A stretch of 64,000 bases of DNA from Valencia hispanica. Lineage: Eukaryota > Chordata > Actinopteri > Cyprinodontiformes > Valenciidae. The stretch is from positions 10,611,649 to 10,675,648 of the forward strand of contig OY747721.1 in assembly GCA_963556495.2 (NCBI GenBank), in the 5' to 3' direction. The notes under the pieces were generated by a model. That model ran no database searches. It saw only the letters and a program-made list of their open reading frames with translations, and was not told the DNA's origin. Shown one piece after another: positions 47,401-58,809 of the stretch. Positions within the stretch are counted from its first letter, which is position 1. Every line of letters begins with the position of its first letter. The position numbers and the translations under genes are program-made.

Positions 47401-50400
47401 CTCATCAGTGAAGAACACTTTATTTCACTCCTGTCTGGTCCAGCGAAGGTTGGTTTGTGCCCATAGGCGGCGTTGTTGCTGGTGATGTCTGGTAAGGACC
47501 TGCCTTACAACACGCCTACAAGCCCTCAGTCCAGCCTCTCTCAGCCTATTGCGGACAGTCTGAGCACTGATGGAGGGATTGTGTGTTCCTGGTGTGACTT
47601 GGGCAGTTGTTGTGGCCATCCTGTACCTGTCACGCAGGTGTGATATTGGGATGTACAGATCCTGTGCAGGTGTTGTTACACGTGGTCTTCCACTGCGAGG
47701 ATGATCAGCAGTCCTTCCTGTCTCCCTGAAGCGCTGTCTTAGGCGTCTCACAGTGCGGACATGGCAATTTATTGCCCTAGCCACATCAGCAGTCCTCATG
47801 CCCCCCTGCAGCATGCCTAATGCACGTTCACGCAGATGAGCAGGGACCCTGGGCATCTTTCTTTGGGTGTTTTTCAGTCGGTAGACAAGTCTCTTTAGTG
47901 TCCTGCGTTTTTAGAACTGTGACCTTAAATGCCTACTTTCTGTAAGCTGTTAAGGTCTTAACGACCATTCCACAGGTGCATGTTAATTAATTGATTATGG
48001 TTAATTGAACATGCATCGAAAACATTGTTTAAACCCTTTACAATGAAGATCTGTAAAGTTATTTGGATTTTTACAACATTATTGTTGAAATACACAGTCC
48101 TGAAAAAGGGACGTTTCTTTTTTTGGTGAGTTTAGAAAGGGTGTCAAAAAAGGCAGATTTGGCCCCAAAGTATGTAACACATTGCAAATGGGACGTAAAA
48201 ACGCAAAGGGGTTAAATAAAAATTGCTGGATATATTTTTGAGTCTGAATGTATAGCCCTCTGAAGAGAACATCTAGAATAAATTCACACTAATGGAAGAG
48301 GGAAATGTTTCTTATTTTTAAATCACTGAATTTGCATCTCGCATTATTTCACACAGAAAAAAACTGCAGCCCTACATCATTTTGGCATTGCAGTATGTAC
48401 TCAATACTGAATATTTAAATCCTGTTCTTTAAGTAATGTGTCCTGTCAAGTTCAAACAGTCTGCAGGCTGTGTAGATTGTAGAAATATGTTCTCACCAGG
48501 AAATGGTGCACAACACGGCTCTCCCACTTTGGGAACAAAAGGAGAAGCTTCAGCCTCACAGTGCTGCTTTAATTCAGCCTCCAGCTCCATCTGCTTCTGC
48601 AGCTCTGAAAAACAAGTTGTTTCAATGCCACAAACACACTTCCTCAGAAAATATCTGGCTTTAACTTGTAGCAATACTAGCACATTTATATCAAGTACAT
48701 TCACTGTTTGCTTCAAACTTAGTTTTTCATTAATAAATGGTGGCGGCGAAGTGAAGAAACACTACCTGTTGGACTACCAAGGCGACAGTAAAACTTTCCA
48801 GGGCTCTCCACGACAGTGGTGAATAGCGGCACCGTCTGGCCATCAGAGGGAAGCGTGACAGTTGTCCAAACCAGAGGTTTAGACACGACGGGAGACACTG
48901 AGGAGCATGTTTCAAACAGAGTCATCACATACAGATACAAGAGTCAGCTGCTCTGTAAGACTAAACTTTAGAACCAAATTAGAAAATTTTTAGTTAAAAA
49001 GAGCATCTGAAAAATGTTTAGGGCCTAGTAATGCTGCATGTAGTACATAAATAGTATTGTCTTTATAACCAATATCCATGCCAGCTTAATCTTTTTGCCC
49101 ACCATTTGACTCTGCAGTAGTAGTAGTCGTCTCCTCAGCCGGCCGATCAACGGTGGTAGAAACAGAAGCCGGTGTGGCGTACCCTGCAGAGATCAGGAGC
49201 TCAGCAAAGTCAGCCTGAGGATCACTGGCCTCATCGATCATGGACACCAGAGCCTTGCCCTCCTGTGCTCCCTGGATCTTAAGCTGCAGGACTCTGTTCG
49301 ACAGCTGGCACTGCAGAGCCAGAATGCAATCGTCTGACCAGCTTTCATGAACAGGCTGCACCCCTTAAAGAAAAGACTGTTTATAATCTACATTTACACA
49401 ATATTTATCTTTATAAAGATTCTTTCAATGTACTGACAATTTGAACATTTCTTATCTGTTGTAAAGTTGATAAAATACCTGCTAGAGCACATGGGATAGC
49501 CTGCATTGGAATGGCCAGCAGCAAAGTGCTAATAGGAAGCAACTGGCTTAAATTAACTTCCTCAGAGTTGCCAAAATCGAGATAGCCAACGCAGACTTGT
49601 TCCTCTGATGGATAAGCCAGAACTTTAGCCCTGTACCACTGCTTGTCCTCTGGAGAGTGGGGAAAAGCATCAGGGGATCAAAGGTGCATTCACATTTAAT
49701 TTCAAATATGTATTCATGGTGCATTTAAAGTATAAAAAAGGAGAAGGAACGATTAACCCTTGTACCCATATCACCCATAAAAAAGGAGACCATGATAAAT
49801 CCTTTCAAAACTCCTTTCTTTAATGTGGCATCTGGAGTGTCTGGGCAAAGTCAGACCCAGATACTTGCTGTAGGTTTGCTGACTGCAATTACAGACCATT
49901 TCAATTTTTTTTTGAATATCATGGAAAAGCTTATTTATTTCCATAATTCCATTGAAAATGTTAAACTTCCATAGATTATAGATTCAGGGCCGACAACTTA
50001 AACCAATTCAAGTATTAAGTTGTTTATTTTTACAGAATTTGGGCTTACAGCTCATAAAACCCACAAAAACAGGAATTCAAAAAATAATATACTGTGAAGA
50101 ACTCAGCCCAAAGTTTACAGCCCAAAGTTTACAGGGCGTGAATGTTTTAAACTGAGTTACACACACTACTCATCTACTAAACTCAGAGCACCTGCACAGG
50201 TTTTCCCACGTTAATTAAATTGCTTCACTTTGGTTCAATTGTCTCAGTTAGGTTCAATATGGGGAAGACTGCAGACTTGACAACTGGCCAGAAGACCATC
50301 ATTGATACCCTCTATAGGATGGGTAAGCCACAAAAGTTCATAGCTAAGGAGAATGGCTGTTCACAGAGTGCTGTGTCCAAGCATGTCAATGGAAAGTCTA

Positions 50401-53400
50401 GTGGAAGGGCAAAATGTGGCAGGAGAAGATGCACCAGCAGAAGAGCTGACCGTGGGCTTCAGCAGATTATCAAACAGAGAAGATTCATGAATCTGGCAGA
50501 GATCCAGAAAGAGTGGAACAAGGCGGGAGTCACAGTTTCAAAAACCACCACATTCAGACGTGTCTCAACTGGGCCAAGGAGAAGGACTGAGATGTTGGAC
50601 AGTGGTCCAAGGTCCTCTTTTCCGATGAAAGTAAAGTGTGGCTTTCATTCAGGAATCAAGGTCTAAGGTTTTGGAGGAAGACGGGTGAAGAACAGAACCC
50701 AAGCTGCTTGAGGTCCAGTGTGAAATATCCACAGTCAGTCATGCTTTGGGGTGCAATGTCCGGTACAGGTGTTGGTAAACTCTGCTTTCTTAAATCCAAG
50801 GTCACCGCATCAGTCTACCAGAATGTTTTAGAGGACTTCATGATTCCTTCTGCTGAGGATCTGTATGGAGATGCAGATTTCATCTTCCAGCAGGACCTGG
50901 CCCCTGCCCATACCGCTAGAAGCACCAAAACCTGGTTTGATGCCCATGCCATCACAGTGCTTGACTGGCCAGCCAACTCGCCGGACCTAAACCCCATTGA
51001 GAATCTATGGGGTATTATAAAGAGGAAAATGAGGAGCACCAGACCCAAAGACAAAAAAGAGCTGTGATCATGTTTTGGTGGGGGGTAGGTGGGGGGTTAT
51101 GTGGGGTCATTTTAATCTGTAAAGCACTTTGACAAGCTATTTTGTATGAAAAGTGCTTTATAAATAAAGTTTAATTTGAAGTATTGAAAATTGACATTGT
51201 TTTGAAAGTACCATGTTTTGATTGATTTGATACTAATTTCTTTCTTTTTTTTCCTGCAAAAACTGAGAAGTAAATGGTGATTTCTTCTCAGTATTGTATT
51301 TTATTGGAAATTCTTTTTGGAATTAAATAAACTTTTCCATGATATTATAATTTTTTTGAAAGGGTCTGTATATCTGCTGAACCCCCCCCGAAGACATTTT
51401 TGATCAAATATGGATCCCCCCTCCGGATTTTAATTATAATACAAAACAAAGGTGCTTGACCAGAAAAAGGGAATTGGTTTAAAAGGTGTGTTTACACCTA
51501 AAGGCTTCTTTTACAATTTTCACAAACAGTTTTACTTACTCTACGTTTAGTTGTACACATTTTAACTTGCATTAAAGGTGCAAAAGGTTAAAAAATTATA
51601 GTTTCATTTTTTTACATCAAAAAACTTGCAGTTTAAAAGATGTTCTTGCACTTTTGAGATGCACTGTATTTTTATTTTTTTTTACAATATCTTTGACTAA
51701 GGGTGAGAACTTCATTAACAAGTTAAATTATGTTATATGCTAACTTCGACACAATGTACTTTGGAAAGCTAGAATGATAAGAGTGGTAAACCATTTAGGT
51801 AGGCAGTTTGAGGTGTGATGGGAAAGGTCACACGTGCCTCACCTGAGAACTGGGCACAACAAACGGTTCCAGGAGCAGGTCTGAAATTCTGTGGGGTAGA
51901 AACCTGAGAGCAGTAATCCCTCAGCTTCATCTGCAAACCCTGGATAAGTTCTGCAAACCAATATTTTAGTTGCATCAAGCAATGTTGAGTTAAGAGGTTT
52001 TGTTTTCGTTACATAAACATGCTATTTACCAGAATTCTCCACCTTCTGCACAACCAGATCACTGGGTGACAGGAAATGGGTGACCACAACAGAGAACTGG
52101 TCTCCTACTGCCTGTGTGAGTGGCTCTGGTGGTTGAGCCCATTCATTGTCATCCTTGCCATCAGAGAGGCACTTGAAGTTTTCAAAGGATGCACTCAACA
52201 TGGCGCCTTAAGGACAAGAGATCCTGTAACTCTTCCTGTGTACTGCGATATTGCAACACAGTTATGCAAATTAAAGTAGATTTGCAAATTATATACTTAT
52301 ATCTTGATCAGTTGGTGGTGCATTGATGGTTTCTTTTTGTGCAAATCCATTCTCAAGGAGGAATGAGCTCAGCAGCTTTCCTGAAATACACACAAAAAAA
52401 GTTTCATTAAAAGGATTTAACCTTTTGGAAATGTGAAAGTCACTTTTGATTCAACCTCATAAAACCCACTCATTGACAGCAGGATATCCACAGCATGGAC
52501 ACGATCGTTCTCTGTTGTTTCAAACAGCTTCACAGTGACAGCCTTGCCAGCCAACATCTGTTTAACCGTAATGCAGCACTCGTCTGACCACTCAGTAACC
52601 ACTGGCACCACACCATCAATCCTGCACTCCATGGCCTGCGGTGAATAATAAAGCCATGTGCTGACATCATAAAGCAAGCCGCTACATAACATAAATGCAC
52701 ACTTCTCATGCCAAAGTTTCCAAACATTTCTAAACTCAAATTTTCACAATTCTCTGTTCTTTTTAGCCAATTTTCAAAAAGTTCATTGCAACCTTATGGC
52801 AGAATTTAAGTCAATTTTTAAATCTGCAAAAACCAGAATAGAGTGTTCATAGTTGTACATAAGCTAACTTCACCACTCTAATTCTCCCACCTTTCCCTAA
52901 AACATCTGAATATTAACACCAGTTTTTGTAGATTTAGGCGGACTAGGTACGTGTTGAATTAAGTCTTACTGGAGTGTAGCTTACAAAGAAGTTGAAGGTT
53001 TTTACAATGAAAGCAATCCACCAGTACTGCTTACCAAGTGAAAAAGACCCTAGAGAAAGGGCCAAAACATGCTTCGAACACCATTTAGAACTACATGGAC
53101 TCACGCATGGGCAAAAATGCTGAATATTTGCAGAGAGGGGTCTGATCCTTTCAACTGGGACCTTCTCTTCATTGCCAAAGTCAATGTAAAGGATATCAGC
53201 CGTCTTCTTGTCAACAGCTAGAGTCTGGACAAAGCCTCTGTACCAGTTCTAAAAAGCAAAAACAAGATTATTAGGTTTAAAAAAATGGCTGAGACGTGCA
53301 TTTCTGACTGTACTGGGGAATGTCTTCTTACCTTATCACAGGAAAACTGAACTGTGCAAACTTCTCCATCACAGGGAATGTAAGCTGTTCCTGAGGACTT

Positions 53401-55432
53401 GCTGCTAGTTTTCTGAAGCTCTGTGCTTATGATTTGTAGAGCTTCTAGCACCTCAGGGTTTCGAGGAAGGATGAAAAACCTGCCAGGGCTGGAGAATTCA
53501 ACAACAGTAGCCTGAAAGAACAAGTGAAAGAGACTTTTACAATACGCAGTAGACCAAGTCAGCCTCAAAGGTTGATGCAAACTGGGTTTATTTGTTTTTT
53601 TTTACCTGGATGTCCATTCCTTTGGTGATTTTAGAAGCTTGTAGATCTTTTAAATAGACCTTCTTATAGCTAGATGAATCATTAGCCTTCAGTAATAAGA
53701 AATATAGAAGCATATGGTTTAGAGTAATTTTATATTTAAATTGTCAAAGTTCAAACTCTTATATGAGTTACCTGCAATTCTGCGAGGTTTTCCCTGTGAC
53801 CAGTACCTAGCAAAGTCACGTTTTCCTTGGGGTTTTCTCTTTAGATTAAGAAAAACATTTATTTAAAATGTATATGGATGTTAGGGAGAAGAAGCACTGA
53901 AAGTAATCTGGTGACTAAACCTACTTAGCAGGCTCTGGGTCAATAGGCTTGCAGGTGTGTCTGTGTTCCTTCCAGTCCTCCGTCTGACACACTACGGAAC
54001 AATAAGGCATTTTCTTGCAGCGCTTACAACGAAAATTCCCTGTTGAACACCAGGAAATAAGACTTTTACTCAAGTGTTCACACAAAAGTATGCACAAAAC
54101 AACAGAGATGAAATGAGTCAAAAGTAACTTCGAGTCAACTGTAAGCCCCATAACAGAAACTACAGTACAATGAAAAGCAACAACACAGGCAGTCACAACG
54201 TGAAACCTGACTAGAGCTTTGTATAATTACTGAGTTAATGGGATAATGAACTTATGGCTGATAATTAAACTATAATATTACCTTGCTGACCACAAAAGTT
54301 GCAGAAGTATACAGTAAGGGCTGGAGGGACCAATCCTGCCAACTGGAAATGTAGGGGGAAAAAGTGGCATAAAACAAGTTTATTTTAACAAAACACACAG
54401 TGATGAAGTGCACTGCTTCATGTGAGACTGCACAGGGTTTGAGGACAACCAGAAAATACTGCATGTTAAATTAACAATACTGGTTTCAATAGGGTGGGGT
54501 AAAAATATTGATTATATCGATTTACTGAATTTTCTGTTTATGAAGATTGAATTATGGGAAAATTAAAAAAAAAAAAATTAACCAATGCACCTTTTGGGTG
54601 CCCGCAGTTCAAAATGATATCAGCCCAAAGCCTACCATCTTGTTTAACAAACATATTTTACAGCGTGAATGTATTTGGACTTTTAATTCAGATCAAAACA
54701 GAGAAGGAATGATTGAAATAAAAGCAAGTTTTTAAAAATAGTCTGTCATTTGTAATTTCTTTTTAAGAATTGAAAGAGAGAAAAAAACAATCAAAATCAA
54801 AAATATATTTTGGCATGAAAAAAATAACTAAATCGAAGATGGGTTTTTCTTTAATCCATATCACCCAGCCCTGATCAGCCCTTTTATTTTTCCAAAACAG
54901 TAAATCAAACAATAAATCAAAAATAACCTTCTGATATCTCCAAATAGTACTGATTTGTTTTATATCAATATATCTCAATATTGACTGATATGAAAAATGT
55001 TGTAATAGTTTTTTTTCCACATCACCCAGCCCTAGGTTCCAACCTCTTCTCTATTCTTTTTGAATCCTAAAGCCTTACTTTATGACTGTTATCAGAATTT
55101 TTTGTTTCACAGAAAATTATTGAACGTAGCTCAGCACTAAGGAGTACTAAAACATTTACAACTGGTTTGAACAAACAAGATACATTATCATTTACACTAC
55201 TGTGTTCAAAACAATTACCTTCAGTATCAGTAAGATACAAACAGTCAGATACTCAGTCAGTTAACACTTAATCAGTTTGTTTTCTATGCTGTAATTCTCC
55301 CATTTAGGGTCCCCACGGCAGAATGAATGAACCCACTCAAGTCTCCCTCCCTCCCATTCTTTATGCAGGTATACTTATACTTTTAAATCCAGTAGATGTC
55401 CCTGTTGAGCGATCCCAAAACAATGTGGACAT

Positions 55433-55501
<69 letters not shown>

Positions 55502-55914
55502 CTGCAAATATAAGGAATTGCTAAAGTTAACTTTTGAATTGCTTTTAAGGGAGACAAACCCGTATGGCATTGATTCCACATTTTGGTGTTATTGATCGAA
55601 ACAAGGGCAATGAAAGCGTACATACTGGCGAAGTGGTAAGTGTGCTTGCTGGTGAACTGGTGAGACCTGGAAGAAATATGATAATAGAAAAGCTTTTTAA
55701 TTTTATATTTAGTCCGTAGGTGTGGATTTTTTTTTTTTTATAACTAGATTACACTGTTGTCGAGGGATTTACCGTTTCCAGCTGAGTGTACAGGCGTAGC
55801 GGCGGTTATGGTGGGGAATCTTTGCGGGGATGGAAAAGTTACGCCCGGACTGGACGAAGGTTTCCTCAGCGGTCGGTTCGGTCGAACCGGGATTGTCGGA
55901 AAAGAAGGCTTCAT
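38407..55914 (-). CDS. tdrd1: Tudor domain-containing protein 1
   Basis: Twenty-five coding exons sum to 3588 bases (1195 aa), with all phases compatible: 55914-55773, 55666-55626, 54342-54282, 54039-53925, 53838-53772, 53686-53606, 53511-53332, 53248-53105, 52635-52422, 52380-52297, 52206-52030, 51950-51843, 49649-49479, 49363-49103, 48897-48766, 48604-48497, 44427-44260, 44015-43653, 43574-43458, 43378-43247, 41064-40897, 40762-40391, 38849-38784, 38664-38621 and 38478-38407. A complete MYND zinc finger spans 75-111 (C75, C78, C86, C89, C95, C99, H107, C111). Four extended Tudor domains have cores NWYR...DFGN (230-255), QWYR...DFGN (475-499), TWCR...DYGY (699-722) and NWYR...DYGN (959-982). 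The C terminus is a CCC-containing helix (GCCCQKIQKQ). The protein scaffolds Piwi proteins with methylated arginines in germ granules. The join between the exons at 52635 and 52380 looks extended compared with human. Confidence 0.95.
39040..40165 (+). mobile_element. Eroded Tc1-type copy in a TDRD1 intron
   Basis: The stretch 'gagcacttcatgcttccctc' through 'ttccagcaggacttggcacc' is a diverged counterpart of 50835-50920 in the Tc1 element at 49890-51370, on the same strand. No ORF survives. It is split by the hAT MITE at 39673-40006. Confidence 0.6.
39673..40006. mobile_element. hAT MITE with perfect 8-bp target duplication
   Basis: The termini are TAGGGCTGCAGGAT at the left and GTACAGCCTTA at the right (inverse TAAGGCTGTAC). 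It is flanked by an exact 8-bp duplication, ACCATGGT, at 39665-39672 and 40007-40014. The 8-bp duplication with TAGGGCTG-type ends is typical of hAT elements. The element is 334 bp and non-coding. Confidence 0.85.
41578..41655. mobile_element. Left half of a split palindromic MITE
   Basis: 'cttttagatgcacccctgct' followed by 'tgagtcattaccaggcccat' matches the left half of the 37750-37972 element. The right half is found 1.3 kb away at 42955-43085. Confidence 0.5.
42955..43085. mobile_element. Right half of a split palindromic MITE
   Basis: 'agccatttgattcaggtgtg' followed by 'gggaactggagttggcatct' matches the right half of the MITE family. Between the halves lie a G-run (42002-42016) and otherwise unrecognised AT-rich DNA. 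Confidence 0.5.
43799..43840. repeat. Perfect 21-bp tandem duplication inside a TDRD1 exon
   Basis: Two identical 21-bp units lie side by side in exon 44015-43653. They duplicate seven residues (AKAKGEL-type) in the linker after the third Tudor domain. The frame is kept. Confidence 0.9.
45038..45494 (+). mobile_element. MITE-like element, forward copy
   Basis: The left end, 'tttaaagagcaactcacccc', has an inverse at the right end ('tgggggtgagttacagtaaa'). The interior includes 'tccaattcaaattcaagtgc'. A second copy lies inverted 0.5 kb away. Confidence 0.6.
46015..46350 (-). mobile_element. MITE-like element, inverted and truncated copy
   Basis: Its reverse complement matches the 45230-45440 interior: 'gcacttgaatttgaattggg' is the inverse of 'tccaattcaaattcaagtgc', and the stretch around 'gtgctatctacgtgtcttgt' is the inverse of 'tgtagatagcactatt'. 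Confidence 0.6.
46637..48134 (-). mobile_element. Tc1-like DD34E transposon with both termini
   Basis: The termini are TAAACTCAGCAACAATGAAA at the left and the inverse of 'gaaacgtccctttttc' with TAAACTCACC at the right; TAAACTCA and GAAACGTCC are shared by both ends. It is about 1.5 kb, a normal full length for Tc1 elements, and sits in a TDRD1 intron in the same orientation as the host gene. Confidence 0.85.
46837..47856 (-). pseudogene. Tc1 transposase, one visible premature stop
   Basis: The ATG at 47856 begins MPRVPAHLRERALGMLQGGM, with a paired-like helix-turn-helix DNA-binding part (TADVARAINCHVRTVRRL). The same frame runs to 46837 except for one TGA at 47427-47425, at a position where related proteins usually have Trp. 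The catalytic residues are intact: FTDESRF, QQDNATSH and [12 protein letters not shown], with exactly 34 residues between the second Asp and the Glu (DD34E). About 339 codons in total. Confidence 0.85.
50259..51067 (+). pseudogene. Tc1 transposase pseudogene, deleted and truncated
   Basis: It starts ATG GGG AAG ACT with MGKTADLTTGQKTIIDTLYR and a helix-turn-helix (FIAKENGCSQSAVSKHV). The frame changes around 50640. The segment between the DNA-binding part and FRNQGLRFWRKTGEEQNP is too short, so the first catalytic Asp region is deleted. QQDLAPAHTA and [12 protein letters not shown] remain. The C terminus is replaced after KDKKEL. Confidence 0.75.
51068..51182 (+). repeat. LINE 3' tail
   Basis: 'agtgctttataaataaagtt' followed by 'taatttgaag' is the sense version of the 3' tail of the LINE at 28765-32540. 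Only the last 100 or so bases were inserted. Confidence 0.6.
54490..55034. mobile_element. hAT MITE with near-perfect target duplication
   Basis: The termini are TAGGGTGGGGTAAAAATATTG at the left and 'atcacccagcccta' at the right (inverse TAGGGCTGGGTGAT). The flanks GGTTTCAA (54482-54489) and GGTTCCAA (55035-55042) agree at 7 of 8 positions. It is non-coding and sits in the TDRD1 intron before the MYND exon. Confidence 0.75.
55439..55501. repeat. (TA)n microsatellite in a TDRD1 intron
   Basis: About 31 uninterrupted TA units, between the second and third coding exons. Confidence 0.95.
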
Positions 55915-56274
55915 GTCTACAACTTTAACGACACAATGGTTTACAATTATACACTCAATACGTTACATGAAAACGCAATGTACGCAGTTTAATTAGCCAC
56001 GTCTATTTCCTATACTTCGTAGCTAGCTAACTCAAGGTAGCTTTAAAACTAACAAATACAGCTAACATACTAAAAGCTAATATACCACCTTAAATACCAC
56101 ATTTTCTTAGGTAGGTCTATGAAGAAACAAAACAAAATTCTAAAAACATTTTTAAAAAAATATTTCAATAATGAAGTACAGTGTTTGCACGGTCAAAGTT
56201 TAATATTTAATGACCTACCAGCGTGCAGGTGTAGATTGAAAAGAAGGAGAAAGGGCTGCACTGCACCTGCGTAA

Positions 56275-56282
56275 TGACGTCA
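56275..56282. promoter_or_regulatory. Palindromic CRE (TGACGTCA) upstream of TDRD1
   Basis: A full palindromic cAMP-response element about 360 bases upstream of the TDRD1 start codon. CREM-type factors act on such sites in male germ cells, which would fit TDRD1 expression. Binding is inferred only. Confidence 0.4.
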
Positions 56283-57337
56283 GTAGGAGGTAAACGTACG
56301 TGAACAAACTACCTCAAGAATTGTTTAAATTAGTTTTTGTTTTTTTGTTTTGAATGAACCTAAAAATATTTATTTATATATTACCGTTTAGGAATATGGT
56401 GTTAGATAATTACCTTTCATTAGTTTGAGAGTCCAATAGCCTCAGGGTAGTTTTCCTCGGACATTTCCACTGCATTCACCAGGGTAAAAATAAGTAGGCC
56501 TACCACTGACAAATGTAATCCTGAAGTTTTGGGGCACGAGAGGACAAAGATTTTGAACTTTTTAACTTTTTCAGCATCATAATTTCTTCATATGAATATG
56601 AACTGGCTTACATGTCATATTTTCTGTTGGCTTTAACTGTAGGCTACTGGACTTAAAATTTAGCCTACAGTCATCTGTACTAAAGGGGTTAGTACATTCA
56701 ATTCAATTTAATTAAAAAAAACCTCCACTATTAATCACAAATTAATCAATACATCCAGAAGTCAATATTATATTTTAGGGTTTTATGTTCTGTATTTATG
56801 TATTGAGGTGCAAATCAAACCAAAGACTTTGGACCCTTAACAGATAGTTTTACCCATATTGCCCTTTGCTGGGTTATAAAGTGCTACTTCTAATGTTTAA
56901 TTTTTCAAGTCTGCTCTTTCTCATTATGATTTTGATCAAATATTCTTTATGTTGCCATTTTTAAATCACCCTAGTTGATTCTAGCTTGTGACTGTAAATC
57001 TTTTTTATTATCATTTTATTTAAAACAATTCTGATCATACAAGGAAAAGCTTGTAAAAATTAAAAATTTTCCTTCTTTTGTTTTTTCTCTAGAAAGTTAT
57101 TTTTCCAAATGTGAAAAGAGTTTGAACAGGCTTCTCCTGAAAGAAAAAAAAAACCAGCCTTCAGCAGTCGAGTCATGGTGATTTTATCCAAGAATCTGTA
57201 AGTCTCCATATGGAGGACCGTCCCTGCCAAAATTGACAGTAAATAAATAAATGTGGAAATAAATGAAAGAATGGGTAAATGCAATTGAAAATAAATACAT
57301 CTGGGAATGAATACAAAAAATTATTATTATATGTTCC

Positions 57338-57344
<7 letters not shown>

Positions 57345-57409
<65 letters not shown>
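57345..57409. repeat. (AT)n array left of a MITE
   Basis: About 32 AT units ending exactly where the TIR CAGTGTTGGG begins. Confidence 0.95.
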
Positions 57410-57412
<3 letters not shown>

Positions 57413-58052
57413 TGTTGGGCAAGTTACTTCAAAACTGTAGTGCATTATTTATTACTTGTTACTGTAATTTCAAAGTAATTTGTTACATTACAATATTACT
57501 GTATTTAAAATGTAAGGCATTACACCACTTTTGCATTACTTTTAAGTTACTCTCACCAAAATAAAATGCAAATATGGATTTGGAAATCTAAATGTAGCTC
57601 ATGATGCTCAATTAGCTTATTACACATCCAGTAGAAGGTGATTTGGAATCCGACTGAGCTTGGATTGTGGTTAAAAACAGTAAGATACAATAGCCACAGT
57701 GATGGCTCATGGTGCAATACAAGGAACAATCGCATCTGGAGAATGTACTATCCGATGTTAGATCAGCTGCAGGCTCACTCATCTCTGCTCTGTCTGACTA
57801 AAGGGAGTGAAACATTTTGCGGGGACGTTTCTCCTCTACTGATCTCGCAGTGATTTTGGCGAATTTGTATGAAGAAAAAGAAAACCTACCACGTTATTCC
57901 AGGTTAACAATGCATTGTAACGCGCGCTACTGACATTTGTACCGAGTAAAATATTACATTTTTTCCTCCAGTAATGCCTTACATTACCGCGTTACAGCAA
58001 AAATCAGTGCATTACAGTAATTAATTGCTTTTGTAACGCGTTACTCCCAACA

Positions 58053-58055
<3 letters not shown>
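57410..58055. mobile_element. MITE bracketed by TA arrays
   Basis: The 10-bp terminal inverted repeats are perfect: CAGTGTTGGG and CCCAACACTG. The interior carries further inverse matches ('gtaatgccttacatta' against 'atgtaaggcattacac'). It is 646 bp and non-coding. The target-site duplication cannot be read because both sides are TA repeats. Confidence 0.8.

Positions 58056-58133
<78 letters not shown>
58056..58133. repeat. (TA)n array right of a MITE
   Basis: About 39 TA units starting immediately after the right TIR. Confidence 0.95.
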
Positions 58134-58136
<3 letters not shown>

Positions 58137-58745
58137 AATTTTGGAAGGGATGGTCCTCCATAATCCACCTCAGTGTACATACAGAAACACTCACACTCTG
58201 AAGCTTTCAATCTCTTCCCTTGAAGTTCTTGATAATTTGGGTGAAGCCTGACATTCAGCATTATAGTTGTCTTTGAAGCCTTTTTGATGCAAATCAAGGA
58301 TGACAGCTTCCCTAGTGGTAGCCATGGCTGACCTGATGAATGAGCTTAAAGCACCACTCCTTTTTAAAACGACCACTCTGGCACCTCAGATACAATCAGA
58401 TTGACAGAATGATATTAGCTGTCCCCATTAACACTTTTCCCTGAACTAAGGATGAGAGTTCTCAAATGAGGCTTGAAGATCAGTCTGTGGCAGAGTTAAA
58501 ACACAGTGCAAGGGAGTTTTTTGTGATTAGGTCAATTTTTAATCACTTTTCATTTAATTGAGTTGCAAATCATTCTCTATTGTAACCAGGCAGGTTCCCC
58601 TAAAAAACAAAACAAAACGTTCTGCAAATCTAAAAACCTATGCCCACAGCTGTAATGTGGTTCACCTACATTTACTTGGTGTAGATTTTCTCGAACATAC
58701 CGGGCAGACCTGCAGGTGTACCTGTCCTGTGTGCTAACATCAGAC

Positions 58746-58753
58746 TGACGTCA
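58746..58753. promoter_or_regulatory. Palindromic CRE (TGACGTCA) near the CCDC186 5' end
   Basis: A full CRE palindrome about 160 bases before a plausible splice donor ('catctg|gtgggt' at 58907), consistent with a promoter for CCDC186. No transcript evidence is available. Confidence 0.4.
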
Positions 58754-58809
58754 TGTGTCACTTGGCATTCATTGGTTTCGATCCCTCTCCCGCTGAGGCC
58801 ATATTTGTT

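Larger units (their letters stand above)
44428..48496. other. Large TDRD1 intron hosting transposons
   Basis: A 4-kb intron with an inverted pair of MITE-like copies (45038-45494 and 46015-46350) and a nearly complete Tc1 element (46637-48134). The 44440-45000 stretch shows no recognised feature. Confidence 0.6.
49890..51370 (+). mobile_element. Tc1-type transposon with a LINE tail inside its 3' part
   Basis: The left end 'tacagaccatttcaattttt' with 'atatcatggaaaag' is matched in inverse by the right end 'cttttccatgatattataa' to 'gaaagggtctgta'. The long terminal inverted repeats are therefore both present. The transposase frame (50259-51067) stops where foreign LINE-like sequence begins. 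Confidence 0.8.
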
